A stretch of DNA of 64,000 bases. Origin: Calliopum simillimum (Eukaryota > Arthropoda > Insecta > Diptera > Lauxaniidae). A program made the position numbers and the translations under genes. Where the stretch lies: contig OX638372.1 in NCBI GenBank assembly GCA_951812925.1, positions 42,034,245-42,098,244 on the forward strand. The letters are read 5' to 3'. Position 1 is the first letter of the stretch, and each line of letters opens with the position of its first letter. Shown piece by piece: positions 22,205-33,781 of the stretch. The notes below the pieces were generated by a model. That model ran no database searches. It worked only from the letters and a program-made list of their open reading frames with translations, and had not been told where the DNA came from.

Positions 22205-23340
22205 CGACCTAAAAAAATTTTATTGCAACAATCGATGGGGAAAGTTCGAAAATACATTTTGGACATGACAAGAGGAGTCCCCGACCCCTCTAAGTGACCG
22301 ATTTGGGCCCATTTTGGTGAAAAAATTTTATTACACCAATCGATGGGGAAAGGTTGAAAATACATTTTGGACATGACCAGGGGTGTCCCCGACCCCTCTA
22401 AGTGACCGATTTGGGCCCATTTTGGTGAAAAAATTTTATTGCACTAATCGATGGGAAAAAGTTGAAAATACATTTTGGACATGACAGGAGGAGTCCCCGA
22501 CCCCTCCAATTGACCGATTTGGGCCCATTTTGGTGACCAATTTTTATTGCACCAATCGATGGGAAAAGGTCGAAAATAGATTTTGGACATGACCAGGGGT
22601 GTCCCCGACCCCTCTAAGTGACCGATTTGGGCCCAATTTGGTGAAAAAATTTTATTGCACCAATCGATGGGAAAAGGTTGAAAATACATTTTGGGCATGA
22701 CAAGAGGAGTCCCCGACCCCTCTAAGTGACCGATTTGGGCCCATTTTGGTGAAAAAATTTTATTGCACCAATCGATGGGGATAGGTCGAAAATAGATTTT
22801 AGACATGACCTGGGGTGTCCCCGACCCCTCTAAGTGACCGATTTGGGCCCATTTTGGTGAAAATTTTTATTGCACCAATCGATGGGAAAAGGTCGAAAAT
22901 AGATTTTGGACATGACCAGGGGTGTCCCCGACCCCTCTAAGTGACCGATTTGGGCCCATTTTGATGAAAAAATTTTATTGCACCATTCGATGGGAAAAGG
23001 TTGAAAATACATTTTGGACATGACAAGAGGAGTCCCCGACCCCTCTAAGTGACCGATTTGGGCCCATTTTGGTGAAAAAATTTTATTGCACCAATCGATG
23101 GGGAAAGGTCGAAAATAGATTTTGGACATGACCAGGGGTGTCCCCGACCCCTCTAAGTGACCGATTTGGGCCCATTTTGTTGAAAATTTTTATTGCACCA
23201 ACCGATGGGAAAAGGTCGAAAATAGATTTTGGACATGACCAGGGGTGTCCCCGACCCCTCTAAGTGACCGATTTGGGCCCATTTTGATGAAAAAATTTTA
23301 TTGCACCATTCGATGGGAAAAGGTTGAAAATACATTTTGG
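22205..23340. repeat. 108-bp satellite array (about 10.5 units)
   Basis: Tandem units with a 108-bp period measured from the TCCCCGACCCCT block (22278, 22386, 22494, and so on). Two unit types are distinguishable: type A carries GGAGTCC with AATACATT, type B carries GGTGTCC with AATAGATT. Order is A-B-A-B-A-B-B-A-B-B-A. Because 108 is a multiple of three, the minus strand stays open for up to 120 codons as a 36-residue repeat; frames break where a unit has lost one or two bases. I regard the open frames as a by-product of unit length. The array runs into the assembly gap, so its true size is unknown. Confidence 0.95.
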
Positions 23341-23540
23341 NNNNNNNNNNNNNNNNNNNNNNNNNNNNNNNNNNNNNNNNNNNNNNNNNNNNNNNNNNNN
23401 NNNNNNNNNNNNNNNNNNNNNNNNNNNNNNNNNNNNNNNNNNNNNNNNNNNNNNNNNNNNNNNNNNNNNNNNNNNNNNNNNNNNNNNNNNNNNNNNNNNN
23501 NNNNNNNNNNNNNNNNNNNNNNNNNNNNNNNNNNNNNNNN
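23341..23540. other. Assembly gap (200 N)
   Basis: Exactly 200 N, a conventional placeholder size, starting inside a satellite unit. Real gap length is unknown. Frames crossing it are artefacts. Confidence 0.99.
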
Positions 23541-24369
23541 GAGAGCAGACACTTCTGTTCGTATACTTCGTTAGGAAAATTTAAAACAACGCAAAATATT
23601 TAAAGATTTTCTAATCGAAGTACTGTGTAGAGATTATTCGAGTTAATTAATGAGGGTTCGTTTCATCGTCGTTATGTGTAAAACAAAACAAATCAAAGTC
23701 ACTAATGTAAATTCATCTACTTTTGGGTCAAAGGTAGGCAGCAGAGATTTTCCAACTTCAAAACAAAGAGCTTATATAAATCTATTTATTAATGATCTTT
23801 TATCAGCATGTTAAGTCGTTTTTTAGTAGCATTATGGGTTGAATTTCTGACAAACAACTTGAAGTCTATGCTTCATAAATTATCATGGCTAAATATTTGA
23901 CAGCCTGAATGAAATCCTTTGGAGGATATTCTGAGATGAAACAAACCTAACAAATGATGCTAACTGAACAACTCATTTGGCGCTGTTTTCTTAGATTATT
24001 TTAAAGCTTTGATTTGAAGCAGACTTCTCCCACATTAAGGCCTGAAATCTTTACATTATAAAAGAGTAAAAAATTGTTTTTGTTCTGTGAACAAATATCG
24101 CAGTATCCTTTCGGTAGATTATTCGAACAGTTTGACGTATACAAAAATTCTCATGGTTATAGAATTGAATGTGAATTTCATTACTTGCAGCTCATTGATT
24201 ATTTCATGCAAACCTTACATATGAAGTTTTCCTCTAATTGTAAATATATTAAGCTGTATGTCCGTGTGAATGAAATCTTTAATTTTAAATTTTCCAATTC
24301 ATTTTTTATAAAATCGATATTTCGACTTACTTTGGAAGCCGTCATCAGGATAACTAAAAATAAAATATA
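23541..24369. other. Unassigned
   Basis: Unique AT-rich sequence after the gap. The plus frame at 24074-24439 runs into the MITE and shows no domain. Confidence 0.5.
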
Positions 24370-25227
24370 TAGAGTAGAACGGGGTAATGTCGTGCAGGGG
24401 GTAATGTCGTGCACTGGCTGTTTTAGCCCAAAGCATTGAATGATTTACCAACTGTTCGTAAGGTAGGGACCTGCTGACCTACTGAGCTTATGCATATAAT
24501 ACTAGCAATTTTCACCAGTTCGTCTCTACTGAGTAACCTTTTTTTCAAAACGCACGCTTTCGGGACGATAAAAGTGTTTTTTCATCGGGTCAGAAAAATA
24601 ATTTTCCTTGCGGGAAAATATACCAGGTAAGTGTTTTCTGAAACGAAATATCCTGCCAAAGAAAAGAAGTATTTGGTTTTCGAAAAAAATTTTGGGCTTC
24701 ACCGAGTTATCGAAGTTGACCTTTAAAACGACCATTGGGGTAATGTCGTGCACATTCACTTACACAAACACAATTTCTCGCTACACAAATGTTGTTACCC
24801 ATGAATGTAACCAATGAAATTATCTTTCGATCGGATGCTTACTCGTTGCATTCGCTTAAGATGTACGGCTTTACGAGCATGTCAACGTTGAGTGCACGAG
24901 TGTATAATAATGAATAAATACATGATAATGCTAAATCTCCTCTAATAGAACCACTACCTATCATTTCTCACACATTTTGGAACCTTTACTATACTCGGAA
25001 AACAATACACGACATTACCCCACAAATTTTGAGGGGGGTAATGTCGTGCACATTTTTTTTTCTTCACTTACACAAACACAATTTCTCGCTACACAAATGT
25101 TGTTACACATGGATGTAACCAACGAAATTATCTTTAGATCGGATGCTTATTCGTCTCATTCGCTTGAGAGGTACGGCTTTACGAGCATGTCAAAGTTGAG
25201 TGCACGACAATGCCCCGTTCTACTCTA
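24370..25227. mobile_element. MITE family M2
   Basis: 858 bp with 27-bp terminal inverted repeats at 24370-24396 and 25201-25227 (outer end TAGAGTAGAACGGGG, two mismatches). Outer TA may be the target duplication. The subterminal motif GGGGTAATGTCGTGCAC occurs near 24381, 24400, 24735 and 25033, and inverted near 25006. Two internal segments (24735-24898 and 25035-25227) are diverged direct duplicates of about 165 bp. No protein is encoded. Confidence 0.8.
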
Positions 25228-25884
25228 CATTTTAAAATACAAACTCAATATCTAACAAACAATTAAAAGTATGCGAACATTTTTTTTTTTTTCTGTGTAA
25301 CCCCTTACAATTTACTACCTAAGCAATAGTGCCACAAGAAGATTTTTCTTGTGCAAATGCCCCAATCAGCAGTAACATAAGCAACAATTGCATATATTCA
25401 CGCAAAAGCTACAGTAAAGCCCATTAACTTTGAACATTTGAATTATATTCATCGTGTGAGGAAGCCAAATGTCGCAAATCTTTTCAAATAGGAAAAATCA
25501 ATGTATCATTCCTATCTCTCTATATAATCACAGTCAAGCTTAACACCACAATTATACGGACTAGAATTTTAATGAGAAAATTTGATTGGGTTTATGTGTT
25601 ACATCGTTAATTACCAATACCACAAACAGTATTTTGCATAGGCATAGCACCAAAAGCCACCACTTGAATGCAATGTTCGCTAGAAGCATTGGGCATTGTG
25701 GGCCAACCATAGATGATGCTGGTCGTCGATAAATAATGGATGATAGTTGTTGAGTGGTACATTTGCTCCTTAGATCATCATTGATTTCAGAAGAAATTAA
25801 TTATTTTTATTGAATAAAACTGCGCGTGTAAAACATTCTGTATTCTTAACAAACATGAGGAGCTCAGTCCTTCAAAAAAACTAG
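25228..25884. other. Unassigned
   Basis: AT-rich, no supported gene. It ends with CTAGTAAGGGTGTAAC where the next repeat begins. Confidence 0.5.
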
Positions 25885-26850
25885 TAAGGGTGTAACTTTT
25901 GGCCTGGCCAAAAAATAAATACCCTACACTGCAGTATTTTGAAAATTTTGTTTACATACGTATGGGATGTGCCACGCCCTCTTGTCCGAGTTCACCCAGT
26001 TTTTGTTCAGAGCTTGCATTTATAGTTTATAGTGTCTGAGTGAAATTTGGTTACATTATCTCAAAAAACGTTTTTAGTATAGCGATTTGAAGCTTTTGCT
26101 CATATAGGAGGTGCCACGCTTTTTTGTCCGAGTTCGTCTAGTCTTAGCTTAGAGCGTGCATTTATAGTCTTTAGCATTTGAGTGAAATTTGGTTGGATTA
26201 TCTCAAAAAACTCTTTCAGTATATCATTTTGAAACTTTTGCTTATATGGAAGGTGCCACGCCCCCTTGTCCGATTTCACCCAATTTTACTTGAGAGCTTT
26301 CATTTATAATTTTTAGTGTCTGAGTTAATTTTGGTTCGATTATCTCAAAAAACGCTTTCAATGTAGCGTTTTGAAGCTTTTCCTTATATGGGAGGTACCA
26401 CGCCCTCTTTTCCGAGTTTGCTCAGTTTTTTTTTAGAGCTTGCGCTTACAATATGTAGTATTTATGTGTATTTTGGTTGCATTGTCGTGAAAAATACTAC
26501 TAAAATTGCATTTTGAATATATTTTTTGTATGGGCGGTAGGCGTGTCCATTGACCGATTTTGCTAATTTTCAATCCCCCGAGCTATCTTTGACAACGAAG
26601 GTTGTGCACCAAATTTCATTGAATTATCTTGCTCGGTTTTTCCAAAAAGTGTATTTCCACACACAGCACCCAGCCAGCCAGCCAGCCACCCAGCCAGCCA
26701 GCCAGCCAGCCAGCCAGACAGACGGACATGGCTGTATCGACTCAGGAGGTGACGCTGATTAAGAATATATATACTTTTCTATACCTGCCACGCCTCCTTC
26801 TCTGCGTTACAAACGGAAGGACAAAGTGAATATACCCTGTAGGGTATACA
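25885..26850 (+). repeat. Modular dispersed repeat, copy 2
   Basis: The longest of the three copies here. Four units of about 140 bp, each with a (G)GAGGTGCCACGCC-like block (about 25968, 26103, 26243 and 26383), are followed by GGGCGGTAGGCGTGTCC, a CAGC microsatellite and a TACCCTGTAGGGTATA end at about 26832-26848. The left edge carries TACCCTACACTGCAG at about 25920, so both edges have related CCCT motifs. Confidence 0.75.
26668..26720 (+). repeat. (CAGC)n microsatellite
   Basis: About a dozen CAGC units with one CACC interruption inside the modular repeat; copy 1 has only three at the equivalent place, so it has expanded here. Frames reading AS-Q-P repeats across it are not genes. Confidence 0.9.
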
Positions 26851-27957
26851 AATATTCAGGCAATAGCAATGGGGTTTATTAGTATGTATGCAAATACCAC
26901 AGTGCGGAAAAATAATACAAAATGTAATGAAATTAAATGAATGTTTTCCTCTTCATTGTTGATTGAAAAAAAAAAAAAAAAATATCATTTTCATCACAAA
27001 GCCTCCACGTTCTGTAACAGGAGCCTATGGAAAATTATTTTCATATCTGCCATCAGGTATGTTAGGAAGGCCAAATAGCGAAATCCTGAAATGAGTATGA
27101 AAATAAACACTCAATCAATTTTCGAATTTTAAATAAAAACTCAGTAAAAAATTCAATGCTCTGTGGCTCTGGGTAAATTCAATTTAACATTTCATAATTT
27201 TATTTATTGAACAGCAGAAAAACAGAGCTGCCGGAATTATTTGATATTCGTATGCAAATTGTATTTGTTTAGTATTTGGACTGTGGAAATATTGATATTC
27301 ATGTCAGTGCGTTGTAGTTGTTATTAATACTCTGAAAAATTATCGTAAAAAGTACGTTATCGCAAAAAAAATGTATGTAAAAACTGTGCAAAAAAAAGAG
27401 CCACACAGTATTATGAAAAAATTTCACATAAAAACTGAGTAAAATTTTATTTTGAAAACGTCAGAAAGTATAAAAATAGCCGATCAACGTTTTAAGCATG
27501 TCTTGTGCTTTTAAAATTTTTAAACCCTAAGACCGTACCTGTTTACATGTACTGTGTAAAAACTTTACACAGCAATGTCTAAAAATTTCTCAGCAATAAG
27601 CAGATTTGACTAATATTGAGAAGGATATGACTTTTGGCAGTGGATGGTATTTACTGGATTGGCAATGAATTTGGAAATTTTGGCAAAAGAGTAAAACGTC
27701 CCTTCTAAGTGTGTGCATAGCATTGAGTGTGAAAATCTGAATACAATGAATTAAAATAAATAAAATTTTGAAGAATTTGAAGTTATGTTTGGAAAAATTG
27801 CATTAAAATAGAAAAATTGGATTCGCAAAAAAAAAAAAGAACATTAATTTACAGACTGAATTTCACAGCATCCTTCAATTTATCAGCAGACAAGTACAGC
27901 TAATTTGAACATCCTTTATTATAAATTACATTTATTGTCTGGAAATATTTCTTTCGT
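26851..27957. other. Unassigned AT-rich DNA
   Basis: No gene, no recognisable repeat. A few poly(A) and poly(T) runs. Confidence 0.5.
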
Positions 27958-28217
27958 AGAGCGCTTTGACGAGAAGCTCGTCCATGCAGCTGTTGTTACA
28001 AAAAGGAAAGTTTTCATATGCTTTTTATTCCTGCCAACACATCACATTATTGTCATATGGTATTAAATTCAATTTCCTTGAAATGCCTGACAATGATGCC
28101 CTTGCGAAATGTAAGACGTTCGCACCAGCAGTTGACTATTTAATAAAAGGCTCTTTGCCACTGACGCAAAAGTACGATACAAAAGTGACACAAATGAAAC
28201 ATTCATTGAGAGCATAA
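27958..28217 (+). other. Coding-like island, unrecognised
   Basis: An acceptor-like TTTCTTTCGTAG precedes 27960, after which one frame reads RFDEKLVHAAVVTK before a stop. A second frame, shifted, reads EMPDNDALAKCKTFAPAVDY and on to TAA at 28215-28217. The two short stretches look protein-like in composition, but they lie in different frames with no clear intron between. It may be a decayed exon or chance. Confidence 0.2.
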
Positions 28218-28319
28218 GGGTATAGCTGATGATATTTATGTGTGTGGTCACCATAAAATTTGTGAAATAAAATAGGCCGAAAAGTATCATATATAAAATG
28301 AAGAAAGTCTGCTGAAGCT

Positions 28320-28662
28320 GTATATGAAGCAATCCACGCCAAGTAAACCAGCTCAAAATTTCTTCAAAAATTTATAGCTTGCACCAAAGTTTGTAAATTG
28401 ATAAATCTAAGTTACTGGTCCCATTTATTTTGAAGTGGTCTTTTTATAAAAAAATATTATTTTCACCAAGCCATAAATTTTTGAAAAAACACCCTTTTCG
28501 TAAAAATGACTAAAAACGCCAACTTCAACACTCCGTATTTTAACAATAAATGGTCCTGGATTGTTGTTCTTGTGCATCGGATCTACCATATTGCCAAATT
28601 TGAGCGAAATCGGAGAGAAAAAAATGTTCAGCTGGTGCACTTGGAGTGTTTTGCTTCATATA
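28320..28662. mobile_element. Small MITE (family D), copy 1
   Basis: About 340 bp bounded by inverted repeats: CACGCCAAGTAAACCAGCT at 28335-28353 and, inverted, 28630-28648 (16 of 19 positions), with similarity extending outward to TATATGAAGC. The inner part contains CACCCTTTTCGT and CATATTGCCAAATTTGAG blocks that recur at 32085-32335 and 50225-51050. A segment around 28395-28440 is inverted relative to the copy at 50 kb. Confidence 0.6.
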
Positions 28663-28831
28663 TAAAATAGATACGGAAGGAACTCAAAAAATCTGTCATA
28701 AATGTGAAATTTGAATAACAGATCATAAAATAAAGAATTATATAGTTGAAGCTAAAGTAATGCCATAGTGCTTAAATAGTAATATTTAAGATAAATAGAG
28801 AATTAATTCAAAATTTTCAAAAATCTTGCAG

Positions 28832-28890
28832 GCTTCGAAAGCCAACATTGAAGAAGAAAAAACTAATTTGAAGCGATCTGTGGAATGATC
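28832..28890 (+). other. Exon-like 59-nt segment
   Basis: Flanked by an acceptor TCTTGCAG (ending 28831) and a strong donor GTAAGT (from 28891). One frame is open and Lys/Glu-rich until a TGA two bases before the end, so if real it is more likely untranslated or part of a non-coding RNA. Confidence 0.2.
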
Positions 28891-29118
28891 GTAAGTCTGC
28901 ATATATTTACTACATCCTTAAGCAAACAGAGTTTAGTTTTTTCTGATAAAATAACGGTCAACTCTCATTGCGACATTACTTATGCCTTTTGTACTTATGC
29001 TTATATATTCAAAAGATTGTATAATAATGGTATAATTTAAATAAGATACAAAAGTAATTAAATAAAACAACACCGAATATGAATTATGCAAGTGCAATAA
29101 GACTATAATTTGAAGCAA

Positions 29119-29454
29119 TTATACGTATACAAATATTTCGAGTAGACTTTGTAGTAAGGAAAATAGAAATAAATCGTTTACACTCAGCTTGCTGACAAGT
29201 AGAAACAGCTGCAGAATCAACTGCATGAGCAGCAGTAAATGTTCGTTATAGGGGTGAATGATTTTGAAACAACATGCAATGTCAGATAACACGGCAACAC
29301 TTGCCTTTATTTCTGAGGAGCACATCATTTGCAAGCAATGCGACACTTCTACACACTCTATAGCAAATCTTCTTCTACAATGTTCCACAAGGAATGCAAC
29401 AAAGGCAGACTTTATATAAAGAATCAAACTAATCCCCAGACAGAAGTAGAACAA
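29119..29454 (-). CDS. Candidate exon of a membrane protein
   Basis: A minus-strand frame of about 111 codons starts exactly after an acceptor-like TTATTCATTCAG (ending at 29455) and ends beside a donor-like GTATAA near 29124. It is clearly GC-richer than the surroundings and uses varied codons. The product has hydrophobic segments at both ends (an FYFCLGISLIL-type stretch; later a long Leu-rich stretch around HLLLLMQLILQLFLL) separated by a Cys/Arg-rich loop. Insect chemoreceptors have this kind of makeup, but I cannot name a specific family motif, so function is open. No partner exon was identified nearby. Confidence 0.3.
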   Translation of the reverse strand: MFYFCLGISLILYIKSAFVAFLVEHCRRRFAIECVEVSHCLQMMCSSEIKASVAVLSDIACCFKIIHPYNEHLLLLMQLILQLFLLVSKLSVNDLFLFSLLQSLLEIFVYV

Positions 29455-29529
29455 CTGAATGAATAAACGAATGAGTTTGAGATTATTTTATAGAAATTGC
29501 TAAAATATCTTTGCTCAAGCTATACATTT

Positions 29530-30000
29530 AAGTGGAATTTATTAAAGTGTATTGGGGTGGTCTTTTTTCAAACGAAGAGCTACAAGATTTAAAGTTGGAA
29601 TTAATATATTGTAGCTTATGATCTTACGAAAAATTTGGCATACTCAGAAATGGAGCACGACTACTATGAGCGGAGAAACGACATTGCAAACTCTAAACTC
29701 AAATAACTCGGAAGCTAGAAGAGTCAGAAGGGTCAAACTTGACAAGTTTTAAAATATTTTACCTCACAAACTAGAAGAGCTAGAGGATCGAAAATTGAAA
29801 TTTATTGGAATTGTCTTCTTGAAGACATTTGGTCAATGTGAGGGGGCAGTGTGGGCGTGGTAAGCCCAAGTTTATCGTAATACATAAATGATAGCAAACA
29901 TTCTAAAGATCAGATTTATACCAACAAATAATTTTTCCAGTTTCATAGAAATCCCTATTTTAGTTTAGGGGTATAAAACTACCCCTCTAGACGAATAAGG
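29530..30000. other. Decayed repeat-like sequence
   Basis: Contains AACTCGGAAGCTAGAAG and CTCACAAACTAGAAGAGC, a loose internal duplication, and a GGGCGTGGTAAGCCC block like the modular repeats. Old transposon debris is likely; no gene. Confidence 0.4.
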
Positions 30001-30040
30001 GTTAATGGCATATATTTATGTACATATGTATGAAGATATC

Positions 30041-30260
30041 TACACAGAAAAAACAACATTGTCAAAAGTGGCAGAAACGTATTTATTTTAACAACGTCGT
30101 GTCTCAAACTCTGAACATGATTTAACAACGCACCATACAAAAATGTCACCTTGGAGCGTTGTTAAATCCAAATCAGCAACAAAACGTAGTTAAAGCACCC
30201 ACGAACGTGGAAAAAACTCATTTACCAACGCAAATTATGCTTATTTTTTCGATCTGTGTA
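30041..30260. mobile_element. Possible 220-bp MITE
   Basis: TACACAGAAAAAA at 30041 is matched in inverted orientation by TTTTTTCGATCTGTGTA at 30244-30260, with AACAACG/CGTTGTT motifs repeated inside in both orientations. Target duplication is not clear. Confidence 0.35.
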
Positions 30261-31059
30261 TAGTTTAAGTGGTTCATAAAATCAATAAGTATTATCAGTT
30301 TAAGTGTCAGAAAATTTTAGACGGCTAATCTTGTTAGGCCAGCTTTCTTAAAAAGCCGAATTTTGTAAATTTATAAACATTTATTCACTAATTTCTTCAA
30401 TTTAAGTTAGTGAGGAGCAAAAGAAGCAGCTGCTGTAGGCAACATGTTGCAGGAGTAAAAAATTTGCTGTTACATATAATCACATGTTTTTTTGCCCAAA
30501 TGTGTCAAGAATATTTAATGGGAATTTCATTCGTCATATAAACTGAGATTTCTGACTTTTTCCTTTTGTGAATATTTTTGCGCTCATAAATTATAAGATT
30601 TTGAACGTGCAGTCAAAGTTTTAGTTAAAAGCTTTAATTAAAATTTTCGTAAGGAATTGAGATAATCGTACGTGAATAATTCTTTTTTTTTATTTAATCA
30701 AAAAGTTCCTACTTGTCAAGCTTAACGAAAAAACATAGCAGGTACGATAGCTTAGGTCAGAATGTGGTAATTACGTGAGCAAAAACCACATATAGACCGA
30801 TTAGGTCCATAGCGTTACTACAAACTCCCCTCTGTTAGGAGAATACTAATGTTCTGGCACAAAAGCAATAATTTCGGGTCTATTAAATGTTCACTTAAAT
30901 TGATAAAAATTATTATCATGCGTATTTACACCAAAACGAAACTTTTAGTACCGGGGAACAACATTTCGAGTTACTTTCATTTATGCCATACAAATCTAAA
31001 TCAGTATAATATACTTACATAAAAAAAATATAAAAATTTCATTTTCACTTTCTAACTAG

Positions 31060-31219
31060 GACAACGAGAGAAGCCAGCAACAACAGCAGCTCGTTTTGGC
31101 CAAACTATCAATGAGTGTCTTGGGAAAACGAAAAGAAATGGCTGTTTATTTTAAATATGCGCTAAGTGCAAAGATTAAACTTAAAAAAGTGCATCATCAA
31201 ATTGCATGGGTTTTGACCA
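31060..31219 (+). other. Exon-like 160-nt segment, open frame
   Basis: Bounded by acceptor ACTTTCTAACTAG (ending 31059) and donor CCA|GTGAGT (31220). The first frame is open throughout: a QQQQQ run, then a basic segment with LGKRKEMAVYFKY and KIKLKKVHHQIAW. Composition is protein-like and GC content is above the local mean. If translated it starts in phase 0 and leaves phase 1. No family recognised and no adjoining exon proven. Confidence 0.3.
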
Positions 31220-32084
31220 GTGAGTGTGAAAATTGAATTTAATACTATGCATATTATGTATGTAACTTAAATAACTTTTTAAGCTCATAGCGCTTAGAAT
31301 AAATAAACTAGATAAACTAGTTAAAACTTTCTGCAGCAAACAGGCTAAATGTTGCATATGACTTTTTGAAACATAATTAGAAATTTGAATAAAATTCATT
31401 AGAATATTTTTTTAGCGTATATTTGTTGCTTTCTCTGCAATAAGTTTCATTATTATATATTCTACAAATGAACCCTTAAATTTCTTAAATAAAATTAATA
31501 TCATCACACAGTTTTTGATAAACAAAAGTTCCTAAAGAGTATGAAAATAAGCAATAAGTGCTCCATCACTTTCTATTTTATTTCGGCGGCAAATGAAGCT
31601 TCATCTTGTCTGATCTAAAACTCTTTAATCTAAGTAAAATACAAAAAAGTGTACAAGGAAAAATGCTTAGAAAGTTTTAAAATTTCTTTTTGACCAATTT
31701 TTAAAAAATTTAAAAAAAAAAATTAAAAAAATTCCTAAAAATCTCACACGTACTTCTTGGACGATTCTTGGCATTTTTTGACTAGTACACTTTTTTCATA
31801 AAATGCCTTCCTCTTAAGTAAAAAAAGTGTTTTGCCGAAAACGGGCATTTAACAGCCAAAAGCGCTCATTAAACGACTGAATCCCATCTTGAGTCATATA
31901 CCATTTTGAAGATTACAAATCGAGTTTTAATTTAAAGAACTCCTAAAAAACATTTAAGGGGGGTTTTTTTAAAAAACATGCAAAAGAAGCTATACCTAAT
32001 TAAATTTAAAAATTAAAAACAAAAATTTTTTTTTTAAAATAAATATTTTTTTCCTGTAAGAAAACACTTAAAAATAAATAGAAT
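31220..32084. other. Unassigned AT-rich DNA
   Basis: Very A/T-rich with long A and T runs; nothing supported. Confidence 0.5.
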
Positions 32085-32335
32085 AAGTTACTTGCAATTG
32101 TTAACTTATAAAGTTTGATGTAAGCAATGAATTTTTGAAAATACACCATTTCTATTCTATGAAAATCTCAAAAATTGTCAAATTCAACACCCTGCATTTT
32201 AATAAAAAATGGTACTAGGAACAAATCCTCCCGCATTTTTAATTTTGCATATCGGAACTACCATATTGCCAAATTTGAGCCACATCCGTCACAAAAGAAC
32301 GTTCAGCTGGTTCACTTGGCGTGTTTTACTTTATG
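32085..32335. repeat. MITE family D, partial copy
   Basis: Shares with 28480-28655 the order ACACC(A/C)TTT…, TTCAACACCCTGCATTTTAA, ACCATATTGCCAAATTTGAG and the terminal CAGCTGGTTCACTTGGCGTG. The left terminal repeat is absent. Confidence 0.6.
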
Positions 32336-33781
32336 TAAAAATGTTCACTCTTGAATATCGGATTGCCATTTACTAAATTTCATAGCGCCTCTGAGGATGG
32401 TGAAGTTCTGATTTATTAAAATATTTTTTTTTTTTTGCTAAAACACCGCAGAATTCAAATTTTTTGTTCTGGATCATATATGGTGGAATTCCTATCAAGT
32501 TACAAACTGAATCTCCTATTTAAAATATGTGAAACTCAGAGCTAGATATCCAGTTTAAAACAAATTTTAAAAATCCACATCGAGTTTTCAGCCCACAAAA
32601 AGTTATTCAGTATTGTAGAAATAACCGAAACCAATATACCGATTTCTATGACTTTTAAAGCTGAATTTCTTTCTCGATGTCAATTTATGACATTTAATTT
32701 GAAAAAATAAATATTAATCTAAATTGTAGGGTCGAAAGTCCAATTTCACTAGACTAGCCGAAATACGGGGTAGTACCTCATTCCTTCAGTTGAAAAATAA
32801 GAAAACTAAACGCAAATATTTTTTATTGTTTTTGGAACAGATAATGAGTTACATTATTATCTACTAACAATGAAAATACATTGATGGTTGGAGCTTACTG
32901 TTCAGTGTGTTTTTTGAACCAAAACATACTCTTTACTTTTAGTTAATGCCAAGAAATTAAAATTAAATTTTTTTTATTAGTTAATAACTTTTCAATGATG
33001 TTTTAAACAACCAATTTTCAACAATCTGGATTTCGAACACGTATGTTGTACATAAATGTTAGGTAGCATACGAATTTTTGTAAGGGTTTGCAGGCTTACT
33101 TGTTTGTCTATTTAATTGAAATTTGTTAAATTAACAATTTATATTAACTTAAAAATCGTTTTCTAATAGTTTTAAAGCAAAATAAACTTTTTTAAAAAAA
33201 AAATATGATTTTATTTCGGCCGTAATTAGATGCATTATTTTATAAGAGTGAACGTTATTCCGTGACCACCACGTAATTAGGAAAAAGAAGAAATTTCAAT
33301 TTTTGATTATAAACTTGATAGTTTGCAAATTAACTAAAAATTCTTTTTGTCGCATAATAAGTAAAATTTTCTGAACAGAGTGATGTAATAACGGCATATG
33401 ATTTTCTCATTCAATACTATAAATAATTGTGTACAATGTGACCAATTTTGTAACAAATTTCAGAAATGCTACTTATTTTTACTGCCGGAATAACGTACAT
33501 AAATTTGTGAGAGTGAACCTAATTACGTGACTATTTTAATATAGATGACTCGTTAATTTGTAATGTGTACTTACTATGTAATGTTCTTTAAAGAAAAGAA
33601 AAACATTATGTTTGCAGAATTAAAGATAGATAAATTTTAAAATATATAAATTGAAGAAACTTGATATTTTAGATGGTTGTTTAAAGAGAATAAATCAAAT
33701 TGCAAGTACGGAGTTAGTTATGAAAAATTATCTATTCGATCTCAAAATTGAGTTATAAGACTTGGAATTGTTCTAGAAGTA
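32336..33781. other. Unassigned, one loose inverted pair
   Basis: No gene. GAACGTTATTCCGTGAC…ACGTAATTAGG at about 33250-33282 is partly mirrored by CCGGAATAACGT and CCTAATTACGTGAC at about 33484-33531, perhaps an old MITE. Confidence 0.4.

Noticed and set aside
22120..23335. Long minus-strand open frames encoding a 36-residue repeat
   Set aside because: They follow from a 108-bp satellite period divisible by three; frames break at unit-length variants, and there is no start context or domain.
22205..23340. CRISPR-like array
   Set aside because: Units are contiguous with no unique spacers, and the window is eukaryotic.
23245..23603. Frames spanning the N block
   Set aside because: Artefacts of translating 200 placeholder bases.
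26550..26829. Frames with AS-Q-P repeats
   Set aside because: Translation of the CAGC microsatellite inside a dispersed repeat.
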